This document shows positions 24,804 to 37,730 of a DNA stretch of 64,000 nt, piece after piece. The position numbers were made by a program, and so were the translations under genes. The notes under the pieces are model-generated. The model saw nothing but the letters and a program-made list of their open reading frames with translations. It was not told where the DNA came from and made no database searches. Each line of letters starts with the position of its first letter. Positions within the stretch are counted from its first letter, which is position 1. Source of the DNA: Kryptolebias marmoratus (lineage: Eukaryota; Chordata; Actinopteri; Cyprinodontiformes; Rivulidae); NCBI RefSeq assembly GCF_001649575.2, contig NC_051430.1, forward strand, positions 16,170,331 to 16,234,330, written 5' to 3'.

Positions 24804-27800
24804 ATGGGACGAGGAAAAAAACTGCTGTTGGTCTGTTTCTTTGTTTTTGTCGTTTACAAAGGTAAAAACTTTTTTTTGAGGGGGTGGCATTTGGATATTG
24901 CACCATTTTATGCAAATGATTTAACTGAACTTTTTAACTTGGGGCTTTTGGGACAAACTGAATGACGTTAGATGAAAATGGGCTGTAACATGGCAAGTTT
25001 TTAAGTTGATAGAATATTGTTCATATTGTTGTTCGTTAATCAAAAAACAAATGTCCAGCCATGAATGGAGAAAGTTGTAAAAACACTGAGAGGTATCTGT
25101 GAACTTCAGCATGTTAGCTGAAAGTAACTCAACTATCTAATGGCTAGGACAACTTATTAACAAGTATAAATTATTGCTGAAGTTAAAATGTTAGACAAAG
25201 TTACATTAATTAACCATGCTCTGTCAACCATCGGTGCACTGTTCTATTTTAATTTTCTAATTTTAGACATTTTTTTATCTCTAAATCCTCTCAAATGTAC
25301 ATTTCGTGGTGCGCCGCAAGTCTGTTTACTGTTTGTTACTATTTGTTATAACTAGTAGCCTTCATGAATTAGCTTGGTTAGGTTAAAATGTGAGGATTAT
25401 GGCACAAACTTTATAATAATTCTGAATTTCCTATGTCAAGCAGCAAAGGATAGATAACAACTTGCAAGCTATTGGCAATGTTTTTAGATCAATTCATTGG
25501 GGGAGCATAGTCTTTAATGTTTGTTTATGACACAGTGTAGTGCAGGAAAAACAGACCTAGACATCACGCTCCCCAGCAATACTTGCTAGCCCCCTCTCAT
25601 GTGACCCTGAGGCTTTCCCAGGCCAGAAAGAATGCATATAGTCCATACAGTGAGTTCTGGGTTTGCTCCCAGCAGGATATATATCTGAAAATTCCCCAAA
25701 ACAGGCCAACCAAGAAGCATGTTGATACTATGCCTGAACTACTTCATCTGACAGCCTCTGACTGAAACCCGTTTAAGTCACTTGTATTTGCAATCTCATT
25801 TTTTCTTTTCTTTCTGTAAGTCATGGCTGCAGGTGAGAGCTGGAACAAAGATTAGCAAAGCTCCTTCACCAGCATAGAGCAGCTCCAAAGCTGCTATCAA
25901 GATACCAAAACAGTTGAATTTCTCCACTTGTGACAGTGACTCAATCCCTTTGTGAAGGGGGGGGGGGTGTAATTCCACCTTTTACCATTCAGGAACCATG
26001 GTCTCAAATTTGAACGAGCTGACTCATCTAAGCTGGTTTGCACTGAAGGCCAACGTCTTAGGGTGGCAAAAGAAAAAAAGAAAAAAAAAAAAACCACGTC
26101 ATCCACATTTTAATTTTCAGTTCAATTGTATAATTAAGAGAATACGGTTCCATGTTTAATGGCAAGCTGTATTGGCCAGATGCAGCAATAAAGACACAAA
26201 ATGGGGTATAACCACTACTTTGTTTCATATTTGCGATGTTAAAATAGGTGGTCTTTTATTCAAACAACACTTAATATGTAAAGAACTTTTTTTCCTAAAG
26301 CCTTTTTGCATTTTTTGATTGCTTTTAGCGAGTTCAAGACAGACAGCAGTGCATGGTTGTTGGTCAGCTTTCATTTGATGATGTATCCAAAAGCTTTGAG
26401 GTTAGCCCACATATGAGAGACCTTTAGTTGCATGTTACCCAGGGTTCCTGTGCGAATATTACACACCTTGTTCTTGAAGTGATCTTTGCTGGTTAACCTC
26501 TCCTCTCTCTACATATTGTATCAGTTGGTGGAGTGTGAGATCAACTTGTACTAGATATTTCATAGCTCAATGCCTGTCGTCTGTTCCCTTCACAGAGGTG
26601 TCAGGGTTCAAGATTCGGAACAAGCTGCTGGGTAAGTGCCTGCAGGTGGAAGAAGGACATGCGGGAGGCAGAGTGTCATTAGGGGAATGCAGCTCAAACT
26701 CACCTGTACAGGAGTGGCGCTGGCTGCCAGAGGGCCGCGCTCTCAGGAGTCAACACACCGGGGAGTGTCTGACTGCACCGAGTCAGGAGTACGAGAGCGT
26801 CCTCCAGCAGCCGTGTGTCTTCAGAGCTGGGGTGGCTGCTGTGGATGTGGGAGGAGAGGCAAGCAGCCAGGAGTGGGCCTGCTCAAAGAAAAGCCACATC
26901 ACTTTGATGGGGAGTGGGCTGCACCTTAGTGCTGCCAAAGAGTCCTCTTTGGTCTTTCTGTTGAAGGAGCCCAAACAGGTAACAATATTTTTAGAGAAGA
27001 AAAGAACAGGCTCTCCTTTAGTTGCATAATATCTGATATATGTCTTGATACGCTTTAGGATATATCTCAAGAGGTGTGACTTGCACAATATTTTGTCTTG
27101 TAAAAGTTTGTCTTTAGCATCTCAAACAGATCAGATGATCTTGTGGTTTCTCCTCCTTGCAAGCAGGGTGGCAAGTGGCGAACACTTGATAACCAGACGT
27201 TGTGCAATGAGAGAGACTACAAACCAAACCAAAACCAGCGTCATCTCCAGCAGGAGGACCTGGAACAGATTTCTCGAAGTTATATCTCTGATCTAAACCC
27301 TCAGGCTGAAACATGTAAGATCCAAACAGAATATTTGGTACAGTATTGTTCTTACTGTTGTTTTCCTGCAGTTTGTTAAAGTACTAACAGGTCTTTGATT
27401 ACACATCACATCTACTTAAATGCAATAACATTAGATTAATAGTAACCACTTTAAAAAACATCATTTTCAGAAATAAATTCATAGCACGTGTCAAGTGTGT
27501 GATTGCAGAGAGCACTGCCTTGATTTAGCAGAAATCAACACTTCAGTTTTACATAGTTTTTTTAATATTTCCTTTTTCTTGACTGTTATTGTTACATATT
27601 TACGATGAGGATTTTTAATACAAAGAAACAAACAGTAATACACAATACAAACGGATGCAAGGAGGCTGTAGTTTCGTCTGCACGTACAAAACAACCAGTA
27701 TGTACGTTTGATGCCTTCTTTCAGGGCTTTTCAGATTATAGGACCGCAGGCCTGCTTTTAGCATAAAACTCTAATTGAGTTAAGTGTTCATTTTCCCCGT

Positions 27801-30026
27801 CTCAGAGGACAGGGAGCCACTCCATGAAACAGCACCGCATCTCAGCTGAACTAATTTATGTTGCTTCTTTAGAGCAAGCGGGCCAGCGTGAACAGATTGC
27901 TCTTTGCACGACTGAGACAGAGTGGATAACATGCTATGGAGAGATTAAAGAGCTGCATTCGAATTCAACTCACACAGCGGGCAATTTGGTGAAGACAAAA
28001 GGTGCCAGGGAATGTTACCTTTAGAAGATACGTAGAATCCAAAGCTCCAAATTAAAGTCTAGACAAAATGAAACTCAGACAGCCTTGTGAAGCAAGCATA
28101 GAATAGGTAGGAAAAGGAAAGACTAACAAAACACAGGCGAACACACTGAAACAGTAAAAGGATGGGTAACAAGCAAAATTCCTAAAAGACACACAACAAG
28201 AATTCTTTTAAAACAAAATGGGAAGAAACAAATCTTAGTACCAAACAAAACCCAACATAGTTTCTCCTTTTCTGTTTTAAAGTCTAAACAAGATACTTTT
28301 AATCACAGACTCTAGATCATTTTTTTCTTCTTCTCGTCCAGTTGAAAGCATTATGGGCTCTGTTGGCGCTGAAACACATGCTTTAAAAGATGGGATGAAT
28401 CCATACTCTTTAAGCACCAAAGCCCCTGCAGACCCCACCATGGTGTTTTTCAGTATGGACTATGGTAAGTTCAGCAAACTAGAAATGCATTGCCCAGTTT
28501 ATCTTTAGTAAGACTTGATTCAATCTAAATGTAATTACTTTTTTCCACCACTAGGTGGAACTAGGTGCATGAAAAATAATTGGCAAATGTTTTGGTGGAC
28601 AGGCAGTGCTATTTGTAAAGAAAGTCTAAAAGAGTTTAGTTAAATTAAAGAAATATGATGAAGTAAATGTGAGTTGGTGATAGTAAAATGAATAATACAC
28701 TTTGTGGTTTCTGACCATGTGATGTGTGAATGTGTGTAGGAATGGGCTGGAAGATAACCATGCTGGTGTTGAGCTCTTTGGCTCTGGTTCTAGGGGCCGC
28801 AATTCTTATCCTCAGTGTGTACTCGAACAGGTGAGGACTTTAACACACACACATGCAGCACCTGTTTTTTAGACCATTTATACAGTGCGCTCCCAAGTCC
28901 TGCGTCATAACTTTTATTCATCACAACTAATGCTGACTCTTTCTTTAAGCCTGTCCATAACCCAGTTCTAAGCGCTAAGCCTTGAAACCAAGTCTTAACT
29001 CTAAAAATTATTTATTGATGACTTATCAAGACCACAGTTTTGGTCCCCACGGTTAAAGAAGTTCCCCATAAATTGGTGTCCAGTCAGGTTTCAGTTTCCA
29101 TCAGAAAACAAACAAAAAAAAGAAGCATGTATATAAACGCGTTTGTTTCTTTATCCACCGGAGGACACTTCAGCGATAGCTGCATTCCCTTCATCTACGC
29201 TGGTGTAGATTCTCAGTCATCCAGGACATGGTAAGTCCAAAAATGGTTATAAAACAAAAACAACTGGATTGATTTTCTGGAGCTGAAGATGTTTTGCTTC
29301 TCATCTGAGGAGCTTTCTCAGTTCAAAAAGCAGAGAATGTGGAGTTCAAGATTTTAAAGCTGAGATGTTTTGTGTCATGTACATAACATCTCAGCTTTCA
29401 AAGCTTGAACTCTTTTACAAAACCAACCCCATCCAATCTTAACCTTTAACTCTAAAACCTAACGCTTTCACATTTAAACCTGGTATTAACCCTAAAATTT
29501 CACTATGTACCCATGAGGGCTGCAGTTTGTGTCCCAGATTTACAGAAAGGACTGAGATGCTAAAATAACATATTTGTGTAGAATTTCTACAAAATTAGTT
29601 ATTTATCTGGTAAAATGCTTCAAGCATTAAACCTGTTTGAGGATTCTTTTTCACAAAACCACTGAGATGCAGTTTAGGATTTGAGATTAATAAAGTACAC
29701 ATAAGAAAAAACAAAAAAAATCTGCGAAGAACCCGCTAATCAGTAGCTACATTACTTTTTTTATCAGAAAACATCAACTGTTTCTTTCATCGATTTATTT
29801 ATCTTTCTTTTCTTTTTCATTCACTAGAAGGAAGAAAGTGGTTTGTGTTTTGAAATCGTACACTCCAAGCCCAGACATGAGTGTTCCCGGATCGCCAGTG
29901 CCCGGTGAAAGAGTCCCACTGACCCAGCATGCCATGCAGCTGCCTCACTCCTCCCCCTCCTTACAGCGAGGAGAGATCCTGATCGAGTGGAGGGACGGCA
30001 CCATCACTCCCCTGTACGAGGCCTGA
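24804..30026 (+). CDS. Single-pass membrane protein with mannose-receptor-type CysR (ricin-like) domain, 333 aa
   Basis: Coding exons are 24804-24861, 26596-26978, 27167-27314, 28342-28464, 28740-28830 and 29828-30026, totalling 1002 nt with consistent phases. Residues 1-19 (MGRGKKLLLVCFFVFVVYK) form a signal peptide. Residues about 21-165 resemble the N-terminal cysteine-rich ricin-type domain of the mannose receptor/PLA2R family. Evidence is FKIRNKLLGKCLQVEEG, two QxW motifs (QEWRW and QEWACS), paired cysteines and the closing block KWRTLDNQTLCNE. No fibronectin II or C-type lectin domain follows. A linker of about 75 residues leads to a transmembrane helix at about 242-266 (KITMLVLSSLALVLGAAILI and on) and a basic stop-transfer RRKK. 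The cytoplasmic tail of about 65 residues is Pro/Ser-rich and ends EWRDGTITPLYEA. It is probably a surface or endosomal lectin-like receptor. I do not recognise a named gene. Confidence 0.85.
29190..29400. repeat. Foldback-type interspersed repeat, copy 1
   Basis: The copy contains GCTGGTGTAGATTCTCAGTC, CTCATCTGAGGAGCTTTCTC and ACATCTCAGC. The same blocks recur at 31430-31620, some in the opposite orientation. It lies in intron 5 of the CysR-domain gene. Confidence 0.6.
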
Positions 30027-30599
30027 AGCCCTCTGATCACCAGCACAAACTGGGATGGGATTGGTTTCGTGAGGCTGGTACTCTGTGTAACGTGATGTCT
30101 GTTATCCTCTGAGAGTGTGTGAGGACGGGTGTGTTGAGGGTTAATAATGAGAAGAGATACAGCAGTCAAAGCTGGGTTAGGGTGTCTGTTGTTGTTGGCA
30201 AAAGCCTCACTGTGAACTTTAGGCTGTTTCATAAAAATGAAAAGTTTTGAGGATCAGATGTGCCTGAAAGGTTTTAGGTGCCGAGAGGAAAATTTACAAA
30301 ACATGATGTAGTTGTCAGATAAGAAACAGAAGTTTGAAGGGAACTGGGCTGGGTTGTTTAGATGTTTAACAGAGAAATACTGAACTCTACATACACCTGT
30401 TAATAACCTGAGTTTAATTAATTCCACTCTGCTGATTTTTGCTATTCACTTATCTATGAAGTGACAGATCAACATGTTTTAATACATTTTTCTTATTTAC
30501 TAAAACAAATGTTTATTGGAAGTGTTTTTTGTTTGTTTGTTTTTTTGTATAAGTCTCCCTTATGAAAGGCAAAATGGTTTGAGGTTCAAGCCAGGAATC

Positions 30600-31150
30600 T
30601 GGATTTAAAGCTTCATCTGTGGACTGTGTGGGCTCTTAGTCCCCTCCTGTGGTCTGAAAGTAACTGGTGTTTCTAAATTGACCGCAGGTTTGAGTATGCA
30701 TGTTGTTTTGTGTTCCCCTGCCTCTCACTCAGTCAGTCAGTATAGACTTCCGGCCTCTGAAAACCCTAAAGAAACAAAAAACAAAAAGTGTGAAAACAAG
30801 CGGATAGTTGAGCTGAAATATAAAACCAACTAGCATTGTTTTTTTGCCAATAATGACCATATGCATTTTTCACATGGCTACCAAATTCAGCTAAAAGTGT
30901 TGTTTATTTGTTCGTAAGGGTTTTTTTAAAAGTTAGATATTAGTTTTATATTTCTGGGCTGGCTAATAAAAAACAATCAGATGCATATATTTTGTTTGGT
31001 TTGTGTATAAAAGAAGTAATGACATGATGTAAAGAGTATCCTTCCCATTGTCTGTCACCTACTTTTATTCTAACAATTTATTATCACAAATGAGCAGTAA
31101 ACAAACGGAACAACAACTGTTAAAGGTGTCATTAAATGTAGTTAAATAAT
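30600..31150 (+). pseudogene. Segment homologous to the 3' UTR of arrestin gene C
   Basis: Ordered blocks match 20690-21130: CCCCTGCCTCTCA with TCAGTCAGTATAGAC, ACATGGCTACCAAATTC, TTGTTTATTTG, CTAATAAAAA, AATGACATGAT, GTAAAGAGT and AATGAGCAGTAAA. No arrestin coding exon accompanies it. The simplest reading is a displaced remnant of another array copy whose exons were lost. An older shared repeat remains possible for the first 100 bases, which resemble the SINE/RTE-tail family. AATAAA at 30965 could now serve the upstream membrane-protein gene. Confidence 0.6.
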
Positions 31151-31429
31151 GTCTCCAAACATCATCGCAGATGTGGTTCTGTAAGTTATAGATGATCACA
31201 GTGGGGTTTGACAGAAATGATTATTCCAGCAGATGGAGTAACTATAAAGGACAGAACTGAATGTTTTTTTTTTATTCTTTTAGCAGCTCAGTTCTAACCA
31301 TAATCAGCATGTTCATCATTAAATGTAACTAAGTTCTCTTTTTTTCTTCTTCTTTATATACTGTACTTGAAAGCAGTTAATGCCCCCCTCTGGAAGAGTT
31401 CCCACTAAAGAGAAAACTCAAAATTTACC

Positions 31430-31620
31430 GAACGTATGCTGGTGTAGCTTCTCTCAGTCATTCAGGATACGGTAGGATGTTCTGTACATGACACATGACA
31501 TCTCAGCTTTAAAAGCTTGATCTCCACACGTTCAGCTGTTTGAGCTGAGAAAGCTCCTCAGATGAGAAGCGAAACGTCTTCAGCTACAGAATGGAAGCCC
31601 AGTTGTTTTTTTTGAACAGA
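31430..31620. repeat. Foldback-type interspersed repeat, copy 2
   Basis: The phrase GCTGGTGTAGCTTCTCTCAG matches copy 1 at 29190 directly. The block GAGAAAGCTCCTCAGATGAG with AAGCGAAACGTCTTCAGC is the reverse complement of copy 1's central block. The two copies therefore differ by an internal inversion, as expected for palindromic elements. Confidence 0.6.
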
Positions 31621-31624
31621 TTAC

Positions 31625-34200
31625 AGAGTCCCTAAAGTGTCCTCTACCCTTAGAGCAATTATATATAAAGCAACACAAATAGATGTTTCATTTTCATTTT
31701 CTTTATATAATATTTGTATTCCTCAAATCATATTTATGAAGTTAATTATGCTACTTTGAATGTCTTTGTACGTCAGTGTTATGCAGTTGTTATTAATATC
31801 ACGTGAAGTTGGCATGACAGTGTGTCCCTACGAGCAGGCTGGGCTGAATAGGGTGTGGATGGCACATGTATGAATAAGGGGTGTGTAAGTGAACTGACCT
31901 AGCATTCATCATGCGCGGCATGTCACTTAACAGGTTTCTTCATGAGATTTCTTTGTTTTGTTTTTTTTGACAATCTTATTTGGAAACCACTTAGAGTTCT
32001 GCTTTCCCCACTGCCTTCTTCCTTAATGCATTTCCCCTAATTCTTTCAGTTTCTGTATTTTTTCCTGGTTTGAAAAATGATATCAACCTAAAATTTAGCA
32101 CACTGCACCCTGTTTGATTTAAAATGAAAAAATATCCTTGTTTTATTTGTTGCGTCTGACTGAGAGGCACCAACAGCTTACACAAGGCATTCCCCAGGTG
32201 AAGCTGATTTTAGAAGGTTTCACAAATCTAGCACAAATACAAAGCAACAACCAGGAAGTGGTAAAAAAAAAAAAAAAAAAAGAAGAAACACTGTTCTACT
32301 GTAAAAGGGTCTGGGACGCAGAGTGGCAGACGACAATAACAGATCTGTTGTAACTCCGGATTTTTACACATGCACTTGTTTCTGCTGAGCTTTACACAAG
32401 GACCACCTCCATTTCATTAAGAAAATAAAAACATGTTCTGTCTTGAATGGGTTTCTTCATAATGCTGAGTCAAAGAAATAAGGCAATAGTGTTTTATTCT
32501 GAATATAAAAGCAAGAAAAACATATATATATATATTTTTTTTTTTTTTAGTTATTTACAGCAAGGATGTGATAGTAAGTTTGGTCAGTTGATTTCTTAGT
32601 AAGATTGTTCATCCAGGTTTGTAGCTCTTGTATGTTCTTGTATATGGGTTCACGCTTTTGGTCTTTTCAGGCCTAGTCTCCTATAAAAAGTGACCTATAA
32701 AGTGGTACCTCAGTGTGACCTGTCGGGCTTGGTTACAAGTGGAGCGGCATCACAACAAAGACCAAGGCACAGTAGAAAGAAATTTAAAACTTAGCACACT
32801 AGTAAAGGTTTTCTCGCCCTGTTTTTAACAATCATTTATGAGGATTTGGAATTCAGTGAATAAAGACACCTTAGAAATTAAAAAAAAAAAAAAAAGGAAT
32901 TACTGAGCTGCTTGGGGTAGATTTGTGTGTTTAATGTCGTTTTGACTCTAGATGAACAATTCTCTCACTAATTTAGCAAGTTTATAATTTTTATGTACTT
33001 TAGTAACAAATATATGCTGTAGCACAAATGTTAAGTTGAGACTATGATGCACTGAAGTTACTAAGTGTTAAAATTCCAATCTTGCTTTTATATGCAATGA
33101 TGACATTAGAGGATCATGCCACTTTTCTAAATGTTCATTCCCGTTATTTTTCTGTGAACTTCTTTTGTTGTTACAGCTATTATACAGATCCTGAGATTGC
33201 TTCAGGGTTTCCTAACTAGGTAGGTGTTGTTGGCATCAAACCTTACTGGCTGGTGTCATCAAACTCTTCTGGGCTGCTGCAGTTTTTCCACATAACTGTG
33301 TTTTTCTTCAATCTGAGAGTTTACACACCGTGATATGACATGTGGCTTCCACATGGAACCAACTCTTACCTCAAAAGGGTTTCCTTCTTTTTGTTACAAA
33401 AGAAGCCATTAGTGTCCCGGTTTGCCCTCACAGACGTGTTAGAGACATTTTACTGATCTGTAAAATGGACTGACAGCTGTTGGAACTTTCCATGGAAGTC
33501 TCTTATATTTTCTTCTCAGATATTTGAGGTTGTGCTTTCAATTTAGCGTCATATCTGTTGTTCTTCCTTGTTGACTGGATTCTGCAAATGAGATATTTTG
33601 GGGTTGAAAGAATGTTAGTGTTTTCACATAATTCAACTGCCTTGTGTTTTTTGCTGTGAAGACGTGCTCTATAACGCTAAAACCTGGCCAGGTGCGAATG
33701 CTTTGATTAGATTTTGGCATAAGTAATCTGGCCTAAAGGGTATAATTAATGGTAATGAGGTAAGCACAATCCTGTAAAAAACTAATATACCTTGTTGGTG
33801 AGATGGTCTATTGAAGGTATTATGTTGCTACCAAATAAAAGATTTCTGCTTTGGGATGTGGGCTCCTTTTTTTTCTGCATTGAGCTTTCATAAAGTGTGG
33901 TCATGCCTCCTCTGTGAGAGTATGTAATAGTAGAGGCTTACAGGCCTCGCCTCCTTCAATAATGAAAACCTTCTCAACTTTTTTTTTTTTCTTTATTGCT
34001 TGTAAAACACAAAGGACCTGCTGATACAAGCAGCTCTTTTTTTCTGTGGGCATTTATAGCTAGTGAAAACTTGTCCTTTTCCCAAATGACAAAAGAAATC
34101 CAGTGAGAGGGAGACAACTCAATAAATGTGAGGTGCAATAATCAAACTGAAGACAAAACATGTTTATATGAAAGGAACTGCAATAAAAAAAAAAATCTAG
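31625..34200. other. Intergenic stretch without recognisable genes
   Basis: AT-rich DNA with homopolymer A and T tracts (for example 32262-32280 and 32525-32550). I found no coding exon or familiar repeat here. Confidence 0.4.
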
Positions 34201-34203
34201 AAG

Positions 34204-34575
34204 GTGAGGTGGCACAGCTGAGCAGTGGTTAGAGCCGTCGCCTCCCAGCAAGAAGATTGCAGTATCTCATCCCGGCCTGGGGCCTTTCTGGGTGGAGTTT
34301 GTATGTTTTTCCTGTGCTCATGTGGGTTTACTCCGGGTAATCCGGTTTCCTCCCACAAACCAGAAACATGCATGTTAGCTTAATTGGTAGCTGTAAAAAT
34401 TGTTGTGAAAGTGTGAACGGTTGTTTGTCTTGTTTGTCTCTGTGTGTCCCCGTGATGGACTTGTGACCTGTCCAGGTTGTCCCCCCCCTCTCACAGAGTG
34501 ACTGATGGAGATAGGTACCAGCTCCCCGTGACCCAGAAATGAGAAGCGAGTAAAGAAAATGAATGGATGGATGGA
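34204..34575 (+). repeat. Teleost SINE/RTE-tail-like repeat, near full length
   Basis: The copy starts GGTGAGGTGGCACAGCTGAG CAGTGGTTAGAG. It continues through TTTCTGGGTGGAGTTTG, CCGGTTTCCTCCCACAAACC, GTGATGGACTTGTGACCTGT and GATAGGTACCAGCTCCCC, and ends in (ATGG)n. The first 30 bases weakly resemble a tRNA-type A box, but I see no complete B box. Confidence 0.7.
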
Positions 34576-36119
34576 AGTTGGGGACTGAACACATGCATAA
34601 AGAATATCATCAGTGCGGAGAGAAATGCACACTGCCAGAGGATGTTGTTTTACTTAAACATGAATGTTAAAAAATACTGTATGCTGTTAATTTTGGACAG
34701 ACCGTATCAATAAAGTTGCCCACTTTTTGTGGGTTTGAAGCAACTGTAAGATTTTCCACACAGATGTACAATAACAGATACAAAATTTACAAAACTCCAA
34801 AATATTGAAATTTAAACATATTCAGCATTGATTAAACTATTTTAAAGATCTATGACTTTTGTCTCCCTGCTTCCCACTGCCTTGCTGCAAGTTATTTCAG
34901 CTGAAGCCTTTGAGACCAGCAAGTTCCTACGCTTCTTTAATTGATATGTTTTTGTAAAATAAATGACTGAAAATGCTCGTCGCTCTTCAATTTGTTGTTC
35001 TGGTTTGGCAGTGTTCCGGTAGTCACCAGCTGAAAGAGCAACAAGTGTTTGCTTGTTCAGTGCAAAGAGAGATGTAATAATTTTTTTTTTTAAAAGGCAG
35101 ATAGGAATGGTTTTAGCAATAAGTTCCTTATCAACATTTCATGAAGTTTCGCAACATTTTTTTTTTTGACTTCATACTGTGCTGTTGATGTTTAAGGGAC
35201 ATAAATAAGAAAAGAAAAAAAAGCCAAACTAATGCATCAATCCTGAATTGACAATATAATCCCAATGGAGCTTCACTCAGCAAAAATATTCTCAGGGAGC
35301 AGCTTTTGATGGAAAACACATGTTCACGTCAACAAGGTTGATAAACGATGCTTGGAGGAGCTCTTTAAAGGCTTAAAGTGGCGGGGTTACAGGTTTTCAT
35401 AAAGTCACAACATATTGCAATTCTCACTATCACATACATGCATGAACTGCTTTAGAAACTGTTCTGTCCATTTAGTCTTTTGATGCTCCAGCAACTTTTT
35501 AGTTTAAGTGCTGTTGCCTTTCAGATACCAAACTTTTAATTTGTGTTGATTAGCTTTTATTCTCATGAAGGAAAAATGAAAAGACAGGAGGAATGTTTAA
35601 CTGGGTTGAAAAAATCCACCTAAGTTTTAAACTCCACCCTCCCCTGAAGATAATATCAGGCTTTGAAAAGAGTAATCAACTAAACGCTGCCTTTGTGTGT
35701 CAAATATGTCCTCCTGAGCAGAACATTATTTTTCCTCTGAAAACAGTTACCTTTAGTGGGCAGAAATGCATGCTTATGTATCTTTTTTTTTAAATCACTT
35801 TCATATTTAGGAAGTTATACAAGCTATATGACTTCTTGCCACCAAAAATGATAAATTAGTTATTAAAATTTACTTAATTTCTCAAACCAACCTGCATGAC
35901 AAACAAGGTAAGTAAGTAAAGCATTAATTCGGATTGTCAGGAGTGGGTTTCTGTGATAAGGTTTCTTAAAATGTCAGTATCTTACTTGTTGTAGATGAGT
36001 TTGTGAACAACTTCAGTCTGGAGAAAAAGAGTTTAATTCTGACCAGATTGATGAACAAATGACTAGTCTGAGTGGGACCAAGACCACAGTGCAAAGTTCA
36101 ACACACAGAAATTCTGACA

Positions 36120-36960
36120 ATACAGAATATATTATTTTTTATTGCAACAGAGATAAAAAGACGTGGTTTTAATGGAAGTCAGTGAGGCATTTTTAGCCAC
36201 AAAGGTGTCCAGTTGGAGTATCTGGCACTACATAAAAAATACTAATGAATTCAATTTGTTTTGTTGCTAATCTTTGACATGTCTGAGGCTCTGATCATCA
36301 CCAAAGCCCCATCCTTCTAATATTTATTATATGGAAAAAAAAAACATTTTTCATGAATGATTAATAATTCAAATAATTAAGCTACTATTTAAAGGATTAA
36401 AATCCTGAAGATAATTGAATATTTGATCATTTTGATCAGGACTGAAGTTTATTTAAAACTTCAAGGAAAAAAAAAATAGAAAAAAAATCACTGAATTAGA
36501 ATTTTATTGCAGATTTTGTGAGTGTACATTTTTGCCACAAAGGTGTCCAGACGGAGTATCTGGCGCTACATTAAAAAAAAATGCTAATGCAAACAAATCC
36601 AAGGCTCTAATCGCCACCGAAGCCCCATCTCCCTACTTTAATATATAAAATAGTTATTGTTGCTTTATTTCTTTTATTTATTTATTTATTTATTTATTGT
36701 AATAAAAAATGAAATATTGCAAATGATTAAACTGGCATTTAAAGGGTTAAAATCGTAAAACATTATAGCATGTTTGGAAATTTTGAGCAAGTCAGACGTT
36801 GTTTAAGAGATTTATGTTAAAAAAAATAGGAGAAACAGAAAAAAATATTGATGCAAAATGATTTTAACGCATTTTGTGTGTGGGTCTGTGTGTACAGTTT
36901 TGCCACAAAGGTAGTAAATTTGAGGAGGGCACAAGGGTTAATTGTCACAAGTAAATCTCT
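36120..36960. repeat. About 350-bp tandem repeat, two to three copies
   Basis: The block GCCACAAAGGTGTCCAG, followed by CGGAGTATCTGGCGCTACAT (or TGGAGTATCTGGCACTACAT), starts near 36197 and 36533. A third, diverged start occurs near 36901 (TTTTGCCACAAAGGTAG). Each copy also has AAGCCCCATC about 110 bases on, then a TTTAAAGG(A/G)TTAAAATC block. The copies differ at many sites, so the duplication is old. Confidence 0.75.
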
Positions 36961-37229
36961 CCTAATGCCTTACACGCTCCCTTTTCTGCACTTTTCTAAA
37001 GAATGAAGTACAAGCAACAGAAACATATCTGTTTTGTTCATTTAATGCGTGTGTTTTGTGGCGAAAGTGTGCTTGAGTTGAATTTCTCTCCCTGAAAAGT
37101 GGGAAATGTTGCAGTAATGTGTCTCATAATGGGGATCTCTGTGCAAAACAGGTTATATAATTTAATCAAACTTGAAGATGTCACTTGTTTATGTTCATAT
37201 GTTGTCTTCTTTTTTTTTTCAAAGACATA

Positions 37230-37235
37230 TTTATT
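37230..37235 (-). terminator. aqp3: Poly(A) signal of aqp3
   Basis: AATAAA on the minus strand (TTTATT on +), about 500 nt past the aqp3 stop and followed by a U-rich-equivalent tract. A plausible 3' end for the aquaporin transcript. Confidence 0.5.
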
Positions 37236-37730
37236 GGCAGATACAGTACTTTTTACTTGCGGACTTGAAGATTCCCCCAAACTGACATTTTAAAAGGACA
37301 AAATGTATAAAACCTGCGAGGCGAACACTTATAAATGCATACATTTAATATAACTTTCTAACAAACCTTACTTAACATTATAAACTACAAAAACATACAT
37401 ATATATATAAAAATAAAATATTACAAAAGTTAAAATACTGTTAAGAATGAAGTGTTATAGACACAACAATTTGTGTTCAAATATAGGAAATAATAATGTC
37501 ATTCTGTCTTTCAGAATTGTTTCTACTCACCCTGTACATTTCATCTACAATGTAAATTATTTATACAACAATGTAAAGGAAATGGGCTAAAGTCACAAAC
37601 ATATAACTTCCAAAAAAGACACTCCAGTTGCTATAAAGATGGTTCAATACCAAGTAGCTGCAGCAGATACTGAAAAGGAATGGGTAAACTATTTACATGT
37701 GCATGTTTTAGAGCAACGAGCTGCATTCAC

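Noticed and set aside
34204..34260. Possible tRNA gene or tRNA-derived promoter at the start of the repeat
   Set aside because: Only a weak A-box-like stretch is visible. No cloverleaf or full B box could be drawn.
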